Position numbers and translations under genes: made by a program
Notes under the pieces: generated by a model
What the model was told of the DNA's origin: nothing
The model's database searches: none
What the model saw: the letters and a program-made list of their open reading frames with translations, nothing else
Shown: positions 1 to 5,483 of the stretch, piece by piece
How positions within the stretch are numbered: the stretch's first letter is position 1
How the letters are laid out: every line of letters begins with the position of its first letter
Origin: Treponema sp.
Lineage (GTDB): Bacteria > Spirochaetota > Spirochaetia > Treponematales > Treponemataceae
DNA: 10,159 bases
Assembly (NCBI GenBank): GCA_004554075.1
Contig: SFOB01000088.1
Coordinates: 1 to 10,159 of the forward strand
Reading direction: 5' to 3'

Positions 1-13
1 TTTAAAATTTTAT

Positions 14-41
14 TAAAGTATTTCTCATATCCTGCCGATAT
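14..41 (+). promoter_or_regulatory. Sigma-28 (FliA/SigD-type) promoter of the first flaB
   Basis: TAAAGTAT at 14-21 is followed by GCCGATAT at 34-41, with 16 nt between TAAA and GCCGATAT. This matches the flagellar sigma factor consensus (TAAA, 14-16 nt, GCCGATAT) at every defined base. Treponemal flaB genes are reported to use sigma-28 promoters. The predicted transcription start is near 48, giving a leader of about 150 nt before the flaB start at 202. Confidence 0.88.
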
Positions 42-58
42 TTAGTGTAGAAGTGTCA

Positions 59-90
59 TGACTGTATCGACTTCGTAGAAGCAGCGGTCA
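59..90 (+). other. Weak stem-loop, first element of the flaB copy 1 leader
   Basis: TGACTG (59-64) can pair with CGGTCA (85-90) with one G-U pair. Inside it, CTTC (71-74) pairs with GAAG (78-81) around a GTA loop, with an internal loop between the two stems. It would lie at the 5' end of the sigma-28 transcript. The helices are short, so the fold is tentative. Confidence 0.35.
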
Positions 91-100
91 GACGTTTCGG

Positions 101-147
101 GCAAAAATGTGTAGATGTAGCCTTGTAAAACATTTACGCATTTTTGC
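101..147 (+). promoter_or_regulatory. Long 18-bp stem-loop in the flaB copy 1 leader
   Basis: Bases 101-118 pair without interruption with 130-147, giving 16 Watson-Crick and two G-U pairs around an 11-nt loop (119-129). The outer nine pairs are GCAAAAATG with CATTTTTGC. There is no T-tract after it and it lies before the coding region, so it is not a normal terminator. A role in mRNA stability or in presenting the downstream CsrA-type hairpin is inferred. Confidence 0.7.
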
Positions 148-158
148 ATCTTTTCAAA

Positions 159-178
159 CAGAAGAAAGGATTCTTCTG
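159..178 (+). promoter_or_regulatory. Candidate CsrA-binding hairpin with AGGA loop
   Basis: CAGAAGAA (159-166) and TTCTTCTG (171-178) form a perfect 8-bp stem with tetraloop AGGA (167-170). A GGA in a hairpin loop is the hallmark of high-affinity CsrA/RsmA sites. The next GGA motifs (191-193, 194-196) are in the flaB ribosome binding site, about 20 nt away, which a CsrA dimer could bridge. The B. subtilis hag leader has the same arrangement, with one upstream hairpin site and one site over the Shine-Dalgarno. csrA and fliW are present in this window. Binding itself is inferred. Confidence 0.65.
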
Positions 179-188
179 CTCACATTCC

Positions 189-197
189 AAGGAGGAA
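189..197 (+). promoter_or_regulatory. Ribosome binding site of flaB copy 1
   Basis: AAGGAGGAA lies 4 nt before the ATG at 202, a near-perfect Shine-Dalgarno that fixes the start. It holds two overlapping GGA motifs and is the likely second CsrA contact. Confidence 0.9.
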
Positions 198-201
198 TAC
201 T

Positions 202-1062
202 ATGGTTATCAACCACAACATGTCGGCAATGTTTGCCAATCGTCAGCTCGGAGTTACAGGTCTCTATCTCAACAAAGATATGGAGAAATTGTCTTCAGGC
301 GAAAGAATCAACCGTGCAGGTGATGATGCTTCAGGACTCGCAGTATCTGAAAAGATGCGCAGCCAGATCCGCGGTTTGAACCAGGCTTCACAGAACTGTT
401 CAAATGGTATCAGCTTTATCCAGACAACAGAGGGTTACCTCCAGGAAACAACTGACATCATGCAGCGTATTCGTGAACTTGCAGTTCAGGCTTCAAACGG
501 AATCTACTCTGAAGAAGACCGCATGCAGATTCAGGTTGAAATTTCGGCTCTTGTTTCTGAAGTTGACCGCGTTGCTTCTGCCGCTCAGTTTAACGGCATG
601 AACATGCTTACTGGCCGTTTCGCACAGCCAACAGGAGAAAATGTAGTAACTGCTTCTATGTGGTTCCATATTGGTGCTAACATGGATCAGAGAGTACAGG
701 TATTCATCGGTACTATGTCTGCTGCAGCTCTTGGAGTTCGCGAACTTGGTTCAGAAGAGAAGCTTTCACTTGCTACACCGGAAGATGCCAACCGCGCTAT
801 CGGAACTATCGACGAAGCATTGAAGAAGATCAACAAACAGCGTGCTGATCTTGGTGCTTATCAGAACCGCCTCGAGCTCACTGTAAAGGGACTTGATATT
901 GGTGCTGAAAACCTCCAGGCTTCAGAATCACGCATCCGTGATACTGATATGGCTTCACAGATGGTAGAGTTCACAAAGAATTCTGTACTTCAGCAGGCAG
1001 GTACAGCTATGCTCGCTCAGGCTAATACCCAGAGCCAGAATGTACTCAGCTTGTTGAGATAA
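202..1062 (+). CDS. flaB: Periplasmic flagellar filament core protein FlaB (copy 1)
   Basis: This is a flagellin that polymerises into the core of the spirochaete periplasmic filament; it leaves by the flagellar type III route and has no signal peptide. Its 286 residues are nearly all conserved D0/D1 helices: VINHNMSAM at the N-terminus, the LSSGERINRAGDDASGLAVS block (about 30-49), and a C-terminal D1/D0 region (about 215-286) ending NVLSLLR. The D2/D3 domains of enteric flagellins are absent, as is usual for FlaB. Residues around 150-165 contain VTASMWFHIGANMDQR, which I recall from treponemal FlaB. The start is fixed by the Shine-Dalgarno at 189-197. Transcription is probably sigma-28 dependent and translation probably controlled by CsrA. 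Oddity: Cys66 (TGT at 397-399), although axial proteins usually lack cysteine. Which T. pallidum FlaB it matches cannot be settled here. Confidence 0.96.
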   Translation: MVINHNMSAMFANRQLGVTGLYLNKDMEKLSSGERINRAGDDASGLAVSEKMRSQIRGLNQASQNCSNGISFIQTTEGYLQETTDIMQRIRELAVQASNGIYSEEDRMQIQVEISALVSEVDRVASAAQFNGMNMLTGRFAQPTGENVVTASMWFHIGANMDQRVQVFIGTMSAAALGVRELGSEEKLSLATPEDANRAIGTIDEALKKINKQRADLGAYQNRLELTVKGLDIGAENLQASESRIRDTDMASQMVEFTKNSVLQQAGTAMLAQANTQSQNVLSLLR

Positions 1063-1092
1063 TCACTTGTCTTTACAAAGATAGTGAGTTAT

Positions 1093-1147
1093 AATTAATT
1101 TTAGGTTGCGTAAGCAGCCTAAAATTAATTTGCGCGGTGTTTTTTTT
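1093..1147 (+). terminator. Strong stem-loop with downstream T-run after flaB copy 1
   Basis: Bases 1093-1109 pair with 1114-1130 over 17 bp (one G-U) around a GTAA tetraloop of the stable GNRA type. The outer 13 bp are a perfect AT-rich inverted repeat. Eight T residues (1140-1147) follow, but 9 nt after the stem rather than directly. It is either an intrinsic terminator with displaced T-tract or a structure that fixes and protects the flaB 3' end. It starts about 30 nt after the flaB stop. Confidence 0.65.
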
Positions 1148-1212
1148 GTTACTCTTCTCTTTATTTTTCAACCAGAACATCGTAGAATTAATAATATAAT
1201 TTTTGATTATAT

Positions 1213-1218
1213 TATAAT
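1213..1218 (+). promoter_or_regulatory. Possible sigma-70-like -10 box upstream of flaB copy 2
   Basis: TATAAT is exact, but the bases at the expected -35 position (around 1190-1195) are AATAAT, so the promoter is weak or needs an activator. A second TATAAT lies at 1195-1200. No TAAA/GCCGATAA pair is visible between 1063 and 1422. In this very AT-rich stretch TATAAT may occur by chance. If used, the leader would be near 200 nt. Confidence 0.3.
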
Positions 1219-1276
1219 GTGCCGGTTCAGCGGTACATAGTTCTTTGACATAAGTACCACCATGTTTTGCGGGTGA

Positions 1277-1397
1277 CTGCAGGAACAGTCGGTTTTGCAA
1301 AAGACTGACTATTCCTGCTGAATGGTCTGAAACTAAATCAGAGGCGCAGTACTGATTTAGCCTTCACCTGCAGGACTTAAAGCATGAGGCTTTAAGT
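1277..1397 (+). promoter_or_regulatory. Three consecutive hairpins in the flaB copy 2 leader
   Basis: The 360-bp gap between the flaB genes holds three tandem stem-loops just before copy 2. Hairpin A: GCAGGAA (1279-1285) with TTCCTGC (1312-1318), extended by CAGTC (1286-1290) with GACTG (1303-1307). Hairpin B: CTAAATCAG (1333-1341) with CTGATTTAG (1352-1360), a perfect 9-bp stem with a 10-nt loop. Hairpin C: ACTTAAAGC (1375-1383) with GCTTTAAGT (1389-1397), a perfect 9-bp stem with loop ATGAG. GGA motifs occur in stem A, at the foot of hairpin C (1373-1375) and in the Shine-Dalgarno. No T-run follows any of them, so an RNA regulatory leader is more likely than terminators. Confidence 0.55.
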
Positions 1398-1410
1398 TTT
1401 AAGTAAACAT

Positions 1411-1415
1411 GGAGG
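1411..1415 (+). promoter_or_regulatory. Ribosome binding site of flaB copy 2
   Basis: GGAGG lies 7 nt before the ATG at 1423, within ACATGGAGG, which partly resembles the CsrA consensus (ACARGGA). It supports the chosen start. Confidence 0.85.
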
Positions 1416-1422
1416 CACAAAT

Positions 1423-2268
1423 ATGATTATTAATCACAATATGAGCTCACTCTATGCTGATCGTGTGACTAACATTTCGAATGAGTCAATCATGAAAAAC
1501 ATGGAGAAGCTCTCTTCTGGTGAACGCATCAATCGCGCCGGAGACGATGCATCAGGACTTGCTGTATCTGAAAAGATGCGCAGCCAAATCCGTGGTTTGA
1601 ACCAGGCTTCAAAGAACATCCAGAATGGTGTTTCTTTCATCCAGACAACAGAAGGTTATCTGACTGAAACAACAGACATTCTTCAGCGTGTTCGCGAACT
1701 TGCTGTTCAGGCTGCAAACGGTATCTACAGCGATGAAGACCGCATGCAGATTCAGGTTGAAGTATCACAGCTCGTTGCTGAAGTTGACCGCATTGCAAGC
1801 GTAGCTCAGTTCAACGGTATGAATATGTTGACTGGACGCTTCGCAGAAGGCGGAGACACAATGCAGTTCCAGATTGGTGCAAACGTTGACCAGAACGCTC
1901 GCGTTTACATCGGCACTATGACAGCATCAGCTCTTGGTCTCAAGGGTGCTCAGGGTGGCGATGAGCAGATTTCTATTGCATCACCTGACGAAGCAAATAT
2001 GACACTTGCTGCTGTTGATGCTGCGTTGACTAACGTTAACAAGCAGAGAGCAGATCTTGGTGCATACCAGAACCGCTTCGAAATGGCTGCAAAGGGCGTA
2101 AACATTGCTGCTGAAAACACCCAGGCTGCAGAAAGCCGTATCCGTGATACAGACATGGCTTCTGAGATGGTTGAATTCACAAAGAACAGCATTCTCACAC
2201 AGGCTGGAACCGCAATGCTCGCTCAGGCTAATAACCAGTCACAGACTGTATTGGCACTGCTTCAGTAG
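1423..2268 (+). CDS. flaB: Periplasmic flagellar filament core protein FlaB (copy 2)
   Basis: This second FlaB-type flagellin has 281 residues and is a filament core subunit like copy 1. Residues 27-63 are identical to copy 1 (MEKLSSGERINRAG through LNQAS), and the C-terminal helices (RIRDTDMAS, then EFTKNS) are close to it. The proteins differ at residues about 10-25 and in the exposed middle, where copy 2 has the shorter GGDTMQFQIGANVDQNARV in place of the VTASMWFHIGANMDQR region. It has no cysteine; Ile66 replaces Cys66. The start is fixed by GGAGG at 1411-1415. Its leader shares no obvious sequence with that of copy 1 and lacks a visible sigma-28 promoter, so the copies may be expressed differently. 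A terminator-like hairpin follows at 2328. Confidence 0.95.
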   Translation: MIINHNMSSLYADRVTNISNESIMKNMEKLSSGERINRAGDDASGLAVSEKMRSQIRGLNQASKNIQNGVSFIQTTEGYLTETTDILQRVRELAVQAANGIYSDEDRMQIQVEVSQLVAEVDRIASVAQFNGMNMLTGRFAEGGDTMQFQIGANVDQNARVYIGTMTASALGLKGAQGGDEQISIASPDEANMTLAAVDAALTNVNKQRADLGAYQNRFEMAAKGVNIAAENTQAAESRIRDTDMASEMVEFTKNSILTQAGTAMLAQANNQSQTVLALLQ

Positions 2269-2327
2269 ACTAATTAAAAAAATCTAAATTAAAGAGATAA
2301 CTGGATGTCATCTTTTTGATTTGAAAT

Positions 2328-2371
2328 ATGGAAGGAAGGGGTATGCGCCCCCCTTCCCTTTCCATTTTTTT
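2328..2371 (+). terminator. Intrinsic terminator between flaB copy 2 and flaG
   Basis: ATGGAAGGAAGGGG (2328-2341) pairs with the C-rich arm at about 2350-2365, giving about 14 bp with a 2-nt bulge on the 3' side. A T-run at 2365-2371 follows directly. This is a canonical Rho-independent terminator. It ends one base before the flaG Shine-Dalgarno, so flaG and fliD depend on read-through or on a promoter I do not see. Confidence 0.8.
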
Positions 2372-2385
2372 CAAGGAGGAGAACT

Positions 2386-2769
2386 ATGAATACTATTAAT
2401 ACGAATTCAATGGTTCATGTGGCAATGGATGGCCAGTCTCTTTACAACATTAATAAGAATTCAGCCAGCAACGCTGCACAACAGCTTGCGGCCACTTCCA
2501 TAACTCCCACAGGAGCCCAGGTAGCGCAGAATATAGAGCAGAATATTGCCGAAGTAAAGGCTGACTCTCAGGCGCTGCAGAAAATGACAGAAATGGTTGG
2601 CGGAAATAAGCTTCTGTTCAGTGTGAACAAAGAACTTGGAAGCGTTGTCGTTTCTATCGTAGATTCGGAAACAAACCAGGTTATAAAGCAGATTCCGTCA
2701 GAGGACATGCAGAAACTTAAGCTTCGCATCAGAAAAGCTATTGGCTCAATGTTCGACGAAGTAATATAA
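2386..2769 (+). CDS. flaG: FlaG family flagellar protein
   Basis: This 127-residue protein belongs to the FlaG family, whose members lie next to flagellin and fliD genes and have been linked to filament length; the mechanism is unclear. The first 60 residues are polar and rich in Asn, Gln and Ala, as is usual for the variable FlaG N-terminus. The conserved part is at about 75-127: FSVNKELGSVVVSIVDSET, then NQVIKQIPSEDMQKLKLRI, matching the family pattern of a short beta unit (VVxVVDxxTxEVIRQIP) plus a helix. There is no cysteine or signal peptide. The start is set by AAGGAGGA (2373-2380), 5 nt before the ATG. It ends 4 nt before fliD, which suggests translational coupling. Confidence 0.85.
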   Translation: MNTINTNSMVHVAMDGQSLYNINKNSASNAAQQLAATSITPTGAQVAQNIEQNIAEVKADSQALQKMTEMVGGNKLLFSVNKELGSVVVSIVDSETNQVIKQIPSEDMQKLKLRIRKAIGSMFDEVI

Positions 2770-2773
2770 GCCT

Positions 2774-4843
2774 ATGGCCGGACTGAACATACCAGGCGTT
2801 ACTGATCAGTATAACACTAATGATACTGTAGAAAAGCTCATGAAAATTGAGCGAATCCCTCTCACAAGGGAACAGAATCAGCTTGAGTCGTTAAAAACTG
2901 AGAAGGACGCCTGGCGCGACATTAACACAAAACTAACCTCTCTCAGAGACAACACAAAAACTCTCTATTCTTTTGAAAATCCTTTTAACAGTAAATTAAC
3001 CTCATCTACAGAAGAATATGCTGTAACTGCAGAAGCAAACCGCAGCGCAAGCCTTCAGTCTTTTAAAGTTGATGTTCTTCAGGCAGCTTCTTCTGACCGC
3101 TTTTTAAGCGACGAACTGGAAAATGATTTTAAGGTTCCTCAGGGAACTTATACTTATAAGGTTGGAGAAAAGCAGGTAAGCTTTAACTGGAAAGGCGGCT
3201 CTCTCAAAGACTTTTCGACAGCCATTAACAAACGTGGAAACAATATCATTAAATCTTCAATAATTGGTGCCAGTGCCGGCAAAAAAACTCTGCTTATAGA
3301 AGCAATCCCAACTGGAAAAGAAAACCGCCTCATTTTTGAAGATGATGCAAAAACCTTTGCCTTTGATTCAGGCATAGTTGATAAAGTAAAATCTCAGACA
3401 CAAACCTTTGCGAGCAGTCAGACAGAAATACTGCCTGTAAATAAAATTGAATATGACGAGCCGGTTTATATGCCGCCTCTCTCGCTTACAAAAACCAGAT
3501 ATGATGAAGAGAAACAGACTGCAATTGTAGATCCTCGCGGAGCTTATCAGGTAAAGGTTCCGGAAAAAATTCTCCGCGACACAGACCTTCATCTTCAGTT
3601 TACAATTACAGAAAAAGAAACAGAAGATATTACGACAGAAATCAATAAGACTCTTCTCCAGCCGGAACTCCCAGATGCAGGATCTGCTGAATTCAGTGGA
3701 ATTGTCATTAACAATAATGAATCGGATACAAATCTGAATCTTCCAAAAGAGCCGCCTGCTCCACTTGATCCGGTAAAAACAAATCATATTTTATATGCAG
3801 TAATGAATGATGGAAGCGAAAAAGAAATTCCATACACACCTGCAGAAGAAGGAAAGCCTGCTCAAATTGATGTAAAACTTTCTGAATACCCTGGAATAAA
3901 AGCAATTGCCGTACGAAACCAGAACACAGGTACAAGTTACGAAGTTTCAAGTTTTACTGCCTTAGATCCTATTAAGGACCTTGGTTATGGAGCAAAGCAT
4001 CCGGTTTCTACTGCAGATGACGCAATCATAAAATATGAAGGAATTACCATTACCCGCTCTTCAAATAAAATTGATGATGTAGTACCGGAAATTACCCTTA
4101 ACATTCATGATAAAACCGAAAAAACTGCAACAATATCAGTAAAACCTGACGTAGATGCCTCAAAGGCAGCCATCATAGAATTTGTTGGTAAATACAATCA
4201 GGCAGTTGCCGAGCTTAATATTCTTTCTCAAAACAAGCAGGAAATAATAGACGAAATCGATTATTTTACTCCTGATGAAAAAGAAGCCGCACGAAAAAAG
4301 CTTGGACTCTTTCAGTCAGATTTTTCTCTCACAAACATAAAATCAAACATGGCCTCTACTCTTGCAGCCCGTTATATGTTCTCTGATTCTGCAGAAATCA
4401 CCATGCTTTCACAGCTTGGAATTGCAACAAATGCAAGCGGTTATTCCGGAGGCTATTCACAGAGTAAGCTTCGCGGCTACCTTGAAATTGATGAGAAAAA
4501 ACTTGATGCAGCACTTGAAAATCATCTTGATGATATAAAAACTCTTTTTGGTTATGACTCCGACGGAGATTTGATTATTGATACAGGAATTGCCTATAAG
4601 CTGGATAAACAGATTTCGGCTTATACCCAGACAGGTGGAATTCTTGCTATGAAAACTTCTTCTCTGGATTCAAAAATCAAAAGTTCCGAAACAAAAATTA
4701 CTAAGCTCGAAAGCCAGATGGCTAAAAAAGAAGCAGAGCTTAGAAATAAATACAGTCAGATGGAAGGCTCGCTGAACAGCCTTGAAGCACAGCAGAACAC
4801 AATCTCTAACTTCACAAAGCAGCAGCAAAATCAAAATAAGTAA
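2774..4843 (+). CDS. fliD: Flagellar filament cap protein FliD (HAP2)
   Basis: FliD forms the cap on the growing filament and promotes insertion of flagellin subunits; in spirochaetes it works in the periplasm. The N-terminus (NIPGVTDQYNTNDTVEKLM, then KIERIPLTREQ) is the FliD_N signature. The C-terminal FliD_C part (about 480-689) includes GYLEIDEKKLDAAL and a long coiled coil (about 630-680, SKIKSSETKITKLESQMAKK). The 689 residues are long for a FliD but, as I recall, near treponemal length; the extra material is in the middle, about 200-440, rich in Pro, Thr, Asp and Glu, and probably surface domains. There is no cysteine. No good Shine-Dalgarno precedes the ATG, so translation is probably coupled to flaG. 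Confidence 0.94.
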   Translation: MAGLNIPGVTDQYNTNDTVEKLMKIERIPLTREQNQLESLKTEKDAWRDINTKLTSLRDNTKTLYSFENPFNSKLTSSTEEYAVTAEANRSASLQSFKVDVLQAASSDRFLSDELENDFKVPQGTYTYKVGEKQVSFNWKGGSLKDFSTAINKRGNNIIKSSIIGASAGKKTLLIEAIPTGKENRLIFEDDAKTFAFDSGIVDKVKSQTQTFASSQTEILPVNKIEYDEPVYMPPLSLTKTRYDEEKQTAIVDPRGAYQVKVPEKILRDTDLHLQFTITEKETEDITTEINKTLLQPELPDAGSAEFSGIVINNNESDTNLNLPKEPPAPLDPVKTNHILYAVMNDGSEKEIPYTPAEEGKPAQIDVKLSEYPGIKAIAVRNQNTGTSYEVSSFTALDPIKDLGYGAKHPVSTADDAIIKYEGITITRSSNKIDDVVPEITLNIHDKTEKTATISVKPDVDASKAAIIEFVGKYNQAVAELNILSQNKQEIIDEIDYFTPDEKEAARKKLGLFQSDFSLTNIKSNMASTLAARYMFSDSAEITMLSQLGIATNASGYSGGYSQSKLRGYLEIDEKKLDAALENHLDDIKTLFGYDSDGDLIIDTGIAYKLDKQISAYTQTGGILAMKTSSLDSKIKSSETKITKLESQMAKKEAELRNKYSQMEGSLNSLEAQQNTISNFTKQQQNQNK

Positions 4844-4865
4844 GGCAGATAAAGGCAGGTAGATT

Positions 4866-5459
4866 ATGATAGAATTTTACATAAACGGTCAGCAGGTTGA
4901 TGTTCAGATTGAAGATGAACAGACTATTGGAGATGTTCTCAAATCATTTGAAAGCACCTGTGAAGAAAATGATGCTGCAGTAATTGGAATTACCGTAGAC
5001 AATAAATTAATTAACGCTGAAATTTTTGACGAAGAAGCTGCAAAGCCTCTAGGTAAAGATACAAAGTTTGAATTTTCAATTGTAACAAAAAATGATATTA
5101 AAGCTTCTTTCGAAAAGCTTTCTGAACTCTTTTCTGAATTGGCAGCCCAGATGGAAAGTGTACCGGTTGCTCTTCAAAGCGGAAAAAATCTTGAAGTAAG
5201 TGAATCAATCAAAAAGCTTGCAGACAGCATTGATCAGTTCTGTCACATTGCAACACTTGCTTCCCTCTTCCCGGATACATTTAACACAAGCAGTCTGAAC
5301 GGAATCAGTTTTAAAGACTTTTTTGCAGACTTTTCTCCAATCCTTAAGGATTTTGAAGATGCCCTGCAGAATAACGATACAGTAATGCTTGGAGACCTTT
5401 CTGAATATGAAATCTGTCCAAGACTTAAAGATATTTCTAAAGCCCTGCAGAACATGTAG
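4866..5459 (+). CDS. Unrecognised acidic 197-residue protein of the fliD operon
   Basis: I do not recognise this family. The first 75 or so residues look like a small beta-grasp or ubiquitin-like fold (IEFYINGQQVDVQIEDEQTI, then a helix and alternating beta segments); this is inferred from pattern only. Residues about 78-197 are mostly helical and acidic, with an FEKLSELFSELAAQME stretch that could form an amphipathic helix. There is no signal peptide or membrane segment, so it is probably cytoplasmic. It starts 22 nt after fliD with a weak AGG site. T. pallidum has, as I recall, an uncharacterised gene at this place (TP0873). Many bacteria have the chaperone fliS after fliD, but I see no FliS signature. 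A secretion-chaperone role is only a hypothesis. Confidence 0.8.
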   Translation: MIEFYINGQQVDVQIEDEQTIGDVLKSFESTCEENDAAVIGITVDNKLINAEIFDEEAAKPLGKDTKFEFSIVTKNDIKASFEKLSELFSELAAQMESVPVALQSGKNLEVSESIKKLADSIDQFCHIATLASLFPDTFNTSSLNGISFKDFFADFSPILKDFEDALQNNDTVMLGDLSEYEICPRLKDISKALQNM

Positions 5460-5483
5460 TGCTTTCAGATTTGTGAGGTGCCT

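Noticed and set aside
1245..1250. Perfect TTGACA, a possible -35 box for flaB copy 2
   Set aside because: No -10-like hexamer lies 16-18 nt downstream (about 1267-1274 is TTGCGGGT), so it is not a usable promoter by sequence.
1073..1300. Minus-strand reading frame of 75 codons between the flaB genes
   Set aside because: It runs through the terminator stem-loop and leader hairpins, has Lys/Asn-rich low-complexity content and no ribosome site; it looks like a chance frame in AT-rich DNA.
1277..1397. A known metabolite riboswitch or tRNA-like element before flaB copy 2
   Set aside because: The three hairpins do not match any riboswitch or tRNA consensus that I can recognise; only a generic structured leader is supported.
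3368..3787. Minus-strand frame of 139 codons inside fliD
   Set aside because: It is antisense to a clear FliD coding region, rich in Cys, Phe and Ile as expected of a shadow frame, and matches no family I know.
4866..5459. Calling the gene after fliD fliS
   Set aside because: At 197 residues with a beta-like N-terminus it does not resemble the small helical FliS (about 120-130 residues), and I recall a separate fliS in treponemes.
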